Shown here one piece after another: positions 25,572 to 31,642 of a stretch of DNA of 31,642 bases. The translations under genes and the position numbers were made by a program. The stretch is from JAVBLD01 sp031553705. GTDB taxonomy: Bacteria > Bacteroidota > Bacteroidia > Bacteroidales > Marinifilaceae. The number at the start of each line of letters is the position of its first letter. The first letter of the stretch is position 1. The stretch is taken from contig JAVBLD010000053.1 of NCBI GenBank assembly GCA_031553705.1, forward strand, positions 1 to 31,642, read 5' to 3'. Below the pieces are notes generated by a model, which was not told the DNA's origin, did no database searches, and worked only from the letters and a program-made list of their open reading frames with translations.

Positions 25572-28259
25572 ATGGCTTTTATCATAGACAAACAGACTCT
25601 GGACGATTTGAACATATTTGGAAAAAGGGGTAGGAATTCTATCTACAGCATGTTCAATACAACACGAACCCGGGGTGGAGCGCAGATCATGGAGGAGATG
25701 TTTTTATACCCGTTGTCGGACGAGGAAAAAATCAACAAACGAAGTTCGATCATCCGTTATTTTCAGGAAAGGGAGATGGTGTTCCCTTTTCGCGGGGAAC
25801 TTTTTGATACGATAGAGTACTATTTGTCTAATACCGATTCACGCACACGTTTGCAGGCGGAGGATAATACCCTTCAACGGAAATTGAAAGGTGCAATGGG
25901 TGCCGATACCGATTACGACCAGTTGCACAAAGGCGTACTGGCCAGTATTGAGATCGTAAATAGCCTGCGCTCTTTTATCGAAGAGATGGAGAAGAGCAAC
26001 GATATGGGGCCCTACCGCGAAGAGGTGGAGGAGATGGGACGCTTGGTGCGCGACCCGGAGTATGCTCCGCTGTTTGAGGAGAAAGGAGCTAAGAAGTTGC
26101 CTTATGCCAAGACTGCCGCTTTGGACGGATTGCTCCGCTTTAAAGTGCATGATAAACTGGAGCGGTTGCTTTATTGGATTTATAATCTGGATGTATATAT
26201 CTCTGTGGCATGCGTGGCTACTGCCCGTAATTTTGCTTTTGCAAAAGCATTGCCGGGAGGAAATAATTCTCTTCGCGCGACGGGCATGTACCATCCGGAA
26301 GTGAAAAATGCGATAGCCAATTCATTGACAGTCGATCGTTCCAACAACGTTATTTTCCTTACCGGAGCCAATATGGCCGGCAAATCTACCTTTATGAAAA
26401 CGTTGGGTATAACCGTGTTCCTGGCTCATATGGGATTTCCGGTTCCGGCTTCGGGAATGGAGTTTTCCGTATTGGAAGGGATGTATACGACCATCAATTT
26501 GCCGGATAACCTGAACATGGGTTACAGCCACTTCTATGCCGAAGTGCTTCGTGTGAAGAAAGTGGCCGAACAGTTGGGTAAATCGAAAAACCTGCTGGTG
26601 ATTTTTGACGAGTTGTTCCGTGGTACCAATGTAAAAGATGCTTACGATGCTACAATAGCTATTACGGAAGCCTTTTCCGGTAAACTGGATTGTCTGTTCG
26701 TAATCTCTACCCACATTATCGAAGCGGGAGAGGTGTTGGGAGGTATGTGCGATAATATCCGGTTCCTCTATCTTCCTACGGTGATGGACGGCAGTATGCC
26801 GCGTTATACCTATACCTTGTCGGAAGGAATTACCAGTGACCGTCACGGAATGATGATCATCAATAATGAAAATGTGGTCGATATTATCCGGCGGGGAGGT
26901 AAAGACGGAAACGCGGCTGAAGGACGGCCTTTTATTGTCGATAAACAGACGATCGAGGATTTGAATATGTTGGGTGAGTTCAAGCCCAACTCGATATTTA
27001 ATGTATTCAACCATTCCCGTACCCGCGGAGGGAAGCAGTTATTGGAAGGAATGTTCCAACAGCCGCTGAAAGATGCGGGTGAGATTAATAACCGGATAAG
27101 TATACTGAAATATTTTCAGGAGCGGGCGTTGCAGTTTCCGATAGATGATGAGTTGTTTAATCTGGTGGACCACTATTTCAGTAATCCGGGAGGGGGAAAT
27201 GTGATGGATTCATTGCTCACTATGGGACGCCGGAAGATAATGCATTACATCGGAGCCGACAAGGAGTACGAAGTTATCCGTCAAGGATTGTTTGCAGCAA
27301 TCCGGTTTCTGAATATCCTGAAAGGATTTGTTGAGAAGCTTGCATCGGGGAATGTACCTGCGGTATACCGTCCGAGGTTGGAGGAGGCTCGTAAATTGTT
27401 TGCCGATAAACGGTTGAGTTTTGTATTTGGCGAGGAAAAGAAAACCCTTCCCTGGTATAAAGTGGCTTCGTACGACCATATGTTGCGTTCGAAACTGCGG
27501 GAAGAGTTGCGGGAATTTATGATATTATTCTATGAATTCGACCTTTATATAGCAGTGACGGATGTGGCCCGTAAACGCGGCTTTGTTTATGCCCAGGCGT
27601 TGCCTTTTGAGAAAGGTAAGAATCATATCAGGATCAATAATGTATACCATCCGTGCATCGAACGTGCCGTTCCGAATACAATAGAGCTGACGCATGAACA
27701 TAATGTCGTTTTCCTGACCGGTGCGAATATGGCCGGAAAGTCTACTTTGATGAAATCGATCAGTATCTCAGTATACCTGGCCCATATGGGATTCCCGGTG
27801 GCAGCGGAAGGGATGGAGTTTTCGGTACAGGACGGAATGTATACTTCAATCAACGTGTCGGATAACCTGAACTTGGGATATAGCCACTTCTATGCTGAAG
27901 TATTGCGTGTAAAACATGTGGCGGAAGAGGTAGCCGCCGGCAAGAATATGCTGATTGTTTTCGACGAATTGTTTAAAGGTACCAATGTGAAGGATGCTTT
28001 TGACGCAACGGTAGCCGTAACCGATGCGTATGCCGACCATCGGAACTGTTCGTTTATCATCTCTACCCACATTATTGAGGCCGGACATACCTTAAGAGGA
28101 TATAAAGATAACCTGCAATTTGTGTTTGTGCCAACGGTGATGAAGGACGGTATTCCGACATACCCGTACCGTTTGCAACAGGGTATCACCGACGATCGCC
28201 ATGGTATGATCATCATTAATAATGAAAAGATTGTGGAGATCATAAAGAGCGGAAAATAA
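25572..28259 (+). CDS. Double MutS-like ATPase (two fused MutS domain V units)
   Basis: This is an 895-residue protein built from two homologous halves offset by 452 residues. Each starts with FI(I/V)DKQT(L/I)(D/E)DLN and an RTRGG segment. Walker A is TGANMAGKST at 264-273 and again at 716-725. YSHFYAEVLRVK follows, then Walker B with FDEL (Asp346 and Asp798), a GTNVKDA(Y/F)DAT loop and ISTHIIEAG. These are the MutS-family ATPase signatures. The mismatch-recognition, connector and clamp domains of true MutS are absent, so it is unlikely to be the housekeeping mismatch-repair protein. MutS ATPases work as dimers with composite sites, so a tandem fusion gives a built-in dimer. Both copies keep all key motifs. 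It is a single gene with its own promoter region. The cellular role is unknown; a DNA-structure or recombination role is inference. Confidence 0.88.
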   Translation: MAFIIDKQTLDDLNIFGKRGRNSIYSMFNTTRTRGGAQIMEEMFLYPLSDEEKINKRSSIIRYFQEREMVFPFRGELFDTIEYYLSNTDSRTRLQAEDNTLQRKLKGAMGADTDYDQLHKGVLASIEIVNSLRSFIEEMEKSNDMGPYREEVEEMGRLVRDPEYAPLFEEKGAKKLPYAKTAALDGLLRFKVHDKLERLLYWIYNLDVYISVACVATARNFAFAKALPGGNNSLRATGMYHPEVKNAIANSLTVDRSNNVIFLTGANMAGKSTFMKTLGITVFLAHMGFPVPASGMEFSVLEGMYTTINLPDNLNMGYSHFYAEVLRVKKVAEQLGKSKNLLVIFDELFRGTNVKDAYDATIAITEAFSGKLDCLFVISTHIIEAGEVLGGMCDNIRFLYLPTVMDGSMPRYTYTLSEGITSDRHGMMIINNENVVDIIRRGGKDGNAAEGRPFIVDKQTIEDLNMLGEFKPNSIFNVFNHSRTRGGKQLLEGMFQQPLKDAGEINNRISILKYFQERALQFPIDDELFNLVDHYFSNPGGGNVMDSLLTMGRRKIMHYIGADKEYEVIRQGLFAAIRFLNILKGFVEKLASGNVPAVYRPRLEEARKLFADKRLSFVFGEEKKTLPWYKVASYDHMLRSKLREELREFMILFYEFDLYIAVTDVARKRGFVYAQALPFEKGKNHIRINNVYHPCIERAVPNTIELTHEHNVVFLTGANMAGKSTLMKSISISVYLAHMGFPVAAEGMEFSVQDGMYTSINVSDNLNLGYSHFYAEVLRVKHVAEEVAAGKNMLIVFDELFKGTNVKDAFDATVAVTDAYADHRNCSFIISTHIIEAGHTLRGYKDNLQFVFVPTVMKDGIPTYPYRLQQGITDDRHGMIIINNEKIVEIIKSGK

Positions 28260-28335
28260 AATGAGGGGCGGAGGGCAAGGAATAAGGTGCAGGGAGAGTG
28301 ACGACATAAAAGAAAATATTTAAATCAAAAAAAAT

Positions 28336-28369
28336 GGGGATGGTTGCCAGGGAAACGGTAACCATCCCC
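28336..28369 (-). terminator. Rho-independent terminator, minus strand
   Basis: A 13-base-pair stem has arms at 28336-28348 (GGGGATGGTTGCC) and 28357-28369, with one G-T pair and an 8-base loop. On the minus strand it is followed by T8, a proper U-tract. It lies just beyond the stop of the RND C-terminal fragment, so it is probably that gene's original terminator. Lacking a plus-strand T-run, it is less suited to ending the MutS-like transcript. Confidence 0.7.
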
Positions 28370-28479
28370 GATACCATTCACTCCTTCACTGCCAATATAA
28401 CCGCACTTGATAATGTAAGGCTATAGAGGTTTTTGCGGAATGACTGATGGACTATCAATAGCGATGGACTAGCGTCATG

Positions 28480-28653
28480 TCATTCGGAACGAATGTCTGA
28501 ATGAAAAAAGATTCTATAGGTTACCTGCTTTTTTCCGATCAGTTGCACATAATAGTAAAACAGCGGTATAATATACAAGCTGACGAAAGTCCCGATCACC
28601 ATACCTCCAACTAATGTGACGGCCATAGGTCGTTGCAGCTGCGAACCGATGTC
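28480..28653 (-). pseudogene. C-terminal fragment of an RND efflux pump gene
   Basis: On minus, the residues from DIGSQLQRPMAVTLVGG through TFVSLYIIPLFYYYV match the last transmembrane helices and tail of AcrB/MdtB-type RND transporters. The reading frame then runs to its own stop and is followed by a terminator. Only about 55 of the usual 1000 or more residues remain. The open frame continues upstream to 28686, but those residues (MSGIRDTGSLN) are unlike RND proteins and come from the opposite strand of the N-terminal fragment. It cannot make a working pump. It may be the remnant of the same gene as the plus-strand fragment next to it. Confidence 0.75.
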
Positions 28654-28654
28654 G

Positions 28655-29269
28655 TTTAAACTGCCTGTATCTCTGATGCCGGACATCGATATTCCGCAAA
28701 TTACTGTGCACTATACCTTAGAGAATGCCTCCATAAGGGAGATCGAGAATGCCGTCACGTCTCCGATCCGGACACAATTGCAACAGGTATCTCAACTGGT
28801 CGACATACAATCCGAGTCGAAAGAGGGAAGCGGAATGATTGTAATGAAGTTTGAATATGGTACACCGGTTGATTATGCTTTTATCGAAGTAAATCAAAAG
28901 GTGGATGCGGCTATGAATAGTTTACCGAAAGATTTTTTACGGCCCTCTATCATCAAGGCCTCTACTTCCGATTTGCCCGTATTTTATATCAATCTTACAT
29001 TAAAAGATATCCAATCCGAAGAAAAGTTTCTTGAATTCTGTGAATTTACCGAGGCTGTGTTGAAGAAGAGGTTGGAACAATTACCCGATGTTGCGATGGT
29101 GGATATCAGCGGTTCTTATTCACCTGAGTTGTATATACTTTTGAATGAAACGAGGATGCGAAGCCTGCAACTTTCACAAGAAGAACTGAAAGATGCCATT
29201 GATAACAGTAATCAGATTTCGGGAAGCCTGTTTATTAAAGAGGGTTACTATCAATATAATATTAAATGA
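28655..29269 (+). pseudogene. N-terminal porter fragment of an RND efflux pump gene
   Basis: On plus, from FKLPVSLMPDIDIPQ onward about 205 residues match the first periplasmic (porter) part of RND pumps: ASIREIENAVTSPI, then LVDIQSESKEGSGMIVMKF, VDYAFIEVNQKVDAAMNSLP and a YNIK segment. The first transmembrane helix that should precede LPVSLMPD is missing, and the frame stops at 29269 long before TM2. The open frame extends back to an ATG at 28616, but those codons are antisense to the C-terminal fragment. The fragment is therefore broken at both ends and almost certainly non-functional. Confidence 0.75.
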
Positions 29270-29539
29270 TATTTGTATAATGATTATAATAGGTAGGCTT
29301 CTTTGCCAGCCTGTGCAAAACATAAAAATAGGATAATAATATACTCATTCAGATTGTTTTTTTATTGATGGTGTATTCAAATCAAAAGGTAGTGCAATAC
29401 TTTTTTCAATTCTTTTTTGTTCTGTCCCGTTAAAGAGGGGGGCTCAATTTCTGCCGGATACTGATGGCAGGAAAAGACGGTTGGCGCCTATATTGCAGGT
29501 TATTTTAAGGAACGTTTTAATAATGATATAGGGTAATAT
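29270..29539. other. Intergenic stretch without a clear gene
   Basis: AT-rich spacer after the RND fragment. A plus-strand frame without a start codon (containing SVPLKRGAQFLPD) is open across much of it but matches nothing I know. It could be decayed coding sequence. No promoter, terminator or RNA gene is evident. Confidence 0.4.
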
Positions 29540-30676
29540 TTAATCTAACATTTTTATCTTGCCCTGTTCGTTTGATGTTTGTCTGAGAAATGGTATCCAT
29601 TCGACATTGGATTCGCTTGTGCCGAGACGGATGATAACGGTATTTGTTTTTTTGTTGAGGTACATATACTGGCCTAACAGCCCTTTGGCCAAAAACTCTT
29701 CATCCGGAGTGATGATACGCCAATGCATATTGTAAATAAAGTCATCCGGTGTTTTTATCATATCCGGAGAAGTGAAAAATGTGTTTTCAACCCATCCGGC
29801 CGGAATAATCTGTTGTCCGAGATACTTTCCGTTGTGCAAGTAGCAGATGCCGAATTTTGCCAGATCCCTGGGTGCCATATTTAAACCGCAGAATCCCCTT
29901 ACCGTTGATTGTTTCCGGGAATCGAGGCTCCAGCTGCCGTCATATTCCGTCCGTAAGGGCAGCCATACTTTTTGATAAAAATAGTCCGAAAATTTCATGT
30001 CGGTGGTTTGTTCAATCACTGCAACCAGCCATTGAGTGGCAGGATTACAGTATTCGTATTGCTGGCCGGGAGGAGCATGCAGATGAAGTTGTTTCAGCGC
30101 TTTGTTCAGGTCGTTACTGTAATACATTTTAGTAGTAGTATAAAACGACTCTTTTATACCGCAACGCATATTCAACAGGTCGGCCAGTGAGATATCCCGA
30201 AAGCCGGGAGGAAGATCGGTGAAATAATCCCCCAGTTTGTCGGAAAGGCCGGAGATATAGCCCTCCTGTTGGGCAATGGCCAGAACTCCGGCTACGATTG
30301 ATTTGGAGATCGAGAAGAGGTCGATTGCCTCTTTCTTCCGGTGATGTGGTGCGTAGTATTCAGCGCGAATAGTGTCATTTTGAATGACCAGGAATGCGAG
30401 GGTATGATGCGAACGGAGAAACTTGCGGAAAGTTGCCGTTGTATAAAGCGTGTCGTATTTTACCGGGAGTGACTGCGGAGTCTCTGCGGCGGAAAATGAA
30501 ACACAAGGAAAATTATGCCGGTCGCCGCTTTCCGGAAAATTATGCACCAGTATACGCGAGGGAGTACATGCAATAAAAACAGAAAAATAAAAAATAAAAA
30601 ATATAAATATTAAATTACGATTACTCGATTTTAAATGAATGGATAATAAATAATTATTGATGAAGTAATTTTTCAT
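29540..30676 (-). CDS. Serine hydrolase of the beta-lactamase (class C) family, lipoprotein
   Basis: This is a 378-residue protein. It has an N-terminal hydrophobic segment (about 21-36) ending in FIAC with Cys37, so probably a lipoprotein facing the periplasm. The beta-lactamase/penicillin-binding fold is shown by the nucleophile motif S122-I-S-K125, the second motif Y209-C-N211 and a KG-containing third motif region (AKGLLGQY). GFCGLNMAPRDLAKFGICYL and PAGWVEN are typical of this serine hydrolase group. Such enzymes act on peptide or ester bonds, for example as D-aminopeptidase, esterase or carboxypeptidase; most are not resistance beta-lactamases. The start at 30676 gives an unusually long basic region before the hydrophobic core. 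The gene stands alone on minus, with AT-rich flanks. Confidence 0.87.
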   Translation of the reverse strand: MKNYFINNYLLSIHLKSSNRNLIFIFFIFYFSVFIACTPSRILVHNFPESGDRHNFPCVSFSAAETPQSLPVKYDTLYTTATFRKFLRSHHTLAFLVIQNDTIRAEYYAPHHRKKEAIDLFSISKSIVAGVLAIAQQEGYISGLSDKLGDYFTDLPPGFRDISLADLLNMRCGIKESFYTTTKMYYSNDLNKALKQLHLHAPPGQQYEYCNPATQWLVAVIEQTTDMKFSDYFYQKVWLPLRTEYDGSWSLDSRKQSTVRGFCGLNMAPRDLAKFGICYLHNGKYLGQQIIPAGWVENTFFTSPDMIKTPDDFIYNMHWRIITPDEEFLAKGLLGQYMYLNKKTNTVIIRLGTSESNVEWIPFLRQTSNEQGKIKMLD

Positions 30677-31255
30677 TGTTCATTTTTTGTTCTTCATTTT
30701 ATTTAAACGGTGTTTTTGAAGGATAGTTATGTTAAATCTTACGACTTTCGTAAAATTATTAATTTTGTTGTTTAAGTGATTGATTTTCAAAGTATTTACA
30801 TGAAGATGGTTTTGTGTATGATTCTAAGTTGGTTTTTCATTCTTTTTTATATATTTGTAACAGTCGGAAGATAATAAATTGACTGTAAACAGATTGAGAA
30901 GCCTTCGCGTGAAAAACGGCAATGGATAGGTACAAGAGAAAGTGTTTAGATACACTTAGTTTTTCATGCTTTCAAAAAACCAGAGAGAAAAAAGCAAAGA
31001 AGACGGAAACGAGGTAATCGACTGGTAATCAGTTTTGATTGGCATTAGGAGGCATCGGTTGCCGAATCGCTAAAATGCAGTTTTGAGCAGATTATAGCAA
31101 ACATTCCGTCTCTATCCCGTTACCCATTTTTGACGGAGCAAAACACGGAAATTCGATGTCGCTAAATGGCTGGTTATAGCACTGTCCGACTGCTGTTTAC
31201 ATTGTTTAGATAACTCACATAAGAAGTAATTTTACCAACTTAAAATGTGAGTATT
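30677..31255. promoter_or_regulatory. Gene-free region spanning the probable left end of an integrated element
   Basis: These 579 bases hold no gene. The left third is AT-rich and must contain the minus-strand serine hydrolase promoter. A 15-base palindrome, TTACGACTTTCGTAA, lies at 30739-30753. From about 30880 the composition becomes more balanced and short imperfect repeats appear: TCGCTAAA near 31069 and 31159, and TTATAGCA near 31096 and 31173. These are placed where integrase arm-type sites are expected. The actual attachment site cannot be fixed from one end. Confidence 0.4.
31213..31252 (+). promoter_or_regulatory. Inverted repeat just before the integrase start
   Basis: ACTCACAT at 31213-31220 and its exact reverse complement ATGTGAGT at 31245-31252 flank 24 bases and end four bases before the ATG of the recombinase. 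As RNA it would fold over the ribosome-binding region; as DNA it could be an operator. Either would control integrase expression. Confidence 0.45.
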
Positions 31256-31642
31256 ATGGACAACGAATTGAAAGTATCGTTTTACCTGAAAAGGGAAAGC
31301 AGGCTGGAAAAATCCAGTGCCGGAGAAAAGGTCGCTTATCCGATTACCGGCAAAATCATCATTGGGAACAGTATCGCGCAGTTCAGTACCAAACTGAAAA
31401 TCGAGGAACGCCTGTGGCATGTCAAATCGGGACGGGCAACGGGTAAAAGCCATGTGGCAATGGAGTTGAACCGTGAGATTAATAAAATTAATCTCGGTAT
31501 TCACACGCATTACAAGGATATTTTAGAACGTACAGGAACGGTAACCGCCGTCGAAGTGAAGAACGCCTTTCAGGGAATAGCTACCGCACAGAAAACCTTG
31601 CTCGTTTTGTTTGAAGAAATGATGCGGGAGTTTTATTCGCGG
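31256..31642 (+). CDS. Tyrosine recombinase/integrase, N-terminal part (runs off window)
   Basis: The frame is open from ATG 31256 to the last base, 129 codons, and continues beyond the window. The N-terminus is the arm-type DNA-binding domain of Bacteroides-type tyrosine recombinases: MDNELKVSFYLKR, YPITGKIIIG, FSTKLKIEERLWHVKSGRA, then NREINKINLGIHTHYKDIL. The start of the SAM-like core-binding domain follows (TVTAVEVKNAFQG). The catalytic domain (Arg, His, Tyr) lies outside, so activity cannot be judged. This family drives integration of conjugative transposons and other mobile elements. Its orientation, pointing away from the SusCD region, suggests that the element extends to the right and that its left end lies in the preceding 580 bases. 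Confidence 0.85.
   Translation, partial: MDNELKVSFYLKRESRLEKSSAGEKVAYPITGKIIIGNSIAQFSTKLKIEERLWHVKSGRATGKSHVAMELNREINKINLGIHTHYKDILERTGTVTAVEVKNAFQGIATAQKTLLVLFEEMMREFYSR

Noticed and set aside
28481..28495. Small palindrome CATTCGGAACGAATG at the end of the RND fragment
   Set aside because: It has only a six-base stem and sits at the stop of the minus frame; the stronger terminator at 28336-28369 explains transcript ending better.
29540..30676. Antibiotic-resistance beta-lactamase
   Set aside because: The SxxK and YxN motifs fit the broad class C serine hydrolase family, and the overall sequence with its lipoprotein anchor is not like known resistance enzymes.
30739..30753. TTACGACTTTCGTAA as a recombinase core site
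   Set aside because: A five-base arm palindrome is easily found by chance in AT-rich DNA and there is no second copy in the window to show it was used; kept only as a note in the intergenic entry.
1..31642. tRNA, rRNA, CRISPR arrays or a complete insertion sequence
   Set aside because: Reading both strands showed no cloverleaf-like or ribosomal sequence, no regularly spaced repeats and no transposase; only the partial tyrosine recombinase at the right edge indicates mobility.

Overview
The window looks like a chromosomal segment of a gut-type member of the Bacteroidota. The order is probably Bacteroidales; the stacked sigma/anti-sigma/SusCD modules with DUF4843 and PKD-like lipoproteins recall Odoribacteraceae or Parabacteroides, but that rank is inference. 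Supporting signs are two complete ECF sigma - FecR - SusC - SusD sets, several lipoproteins, AT-rich intergenic DNA with TANNTTTG-type promoter elements, a GldFG-like ABC exporter and a Bacteroides-type tyrosine recombinase.

Layout. Bases 2-1389: the 3' end of a large or truncated gene whose C-terminus resembles an L,D-transpeptidase/DUF5675-like wall-active domain, then a small secreted protein and a 41-codon overlapping ORF. This is a candidate effector-immunity cassette. Bases 1576-4901 (minus): a terminator, a fused ABC permease/GldG-like protein and its ATPase. Bases 5017-14378 (minus): ECF sigma, FecR, SusC, SusD, DUF4843 lipoprotein and PKD-like lipoprotein. Bases 14780-25237 (plus): a paralogous set in the same order, plus a periplasmic thioredoxin. 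The two sets diverge from a 401-base region and form a mirror image. Bases 25572-28259: a MutS-like ATPase made of two fused copies of the same unit. Bases 28480-29269: two fragments of an RND efflux pump gene, a C-terminal piece on minus and an N-terminal piece on plus, joined head to head. Bases 29540-30676 (minus): a serine beta-lactamase-like lipoprotein. Bases 31256-31642: the first 129 codons of a tyrosine recombinase, which marks an integrated element running off the right edge.

How the genes work together. In each arm the SusC protein has an STN domain, which in this family passes the substrate-bound signal to the periplasmic part of FecR. FecR then releases the ECF sigma factor to transcribe FecR and the SusCD genes. 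SusC and SusD form the outer-membrane TonB-dependent importer with its lipoprotein lid. The DUF4843 and PKD-like lipoproteins are probably surface or periplasmic accessory binders. The cargo cannot be read from sequence: no glycosidase, sulfatase, peptidase or metal-binding gene is present. The right arm's thioredoxin suggests that its cargo or partners contain disulfides, but this is inference.

The most unusual items are the mirror-image regulatory duplication with a hairpin just after each FecR stop codon, the pre-fused double MutS-like ATPase, the inverted RND junction and the putative effector-immunity pair.
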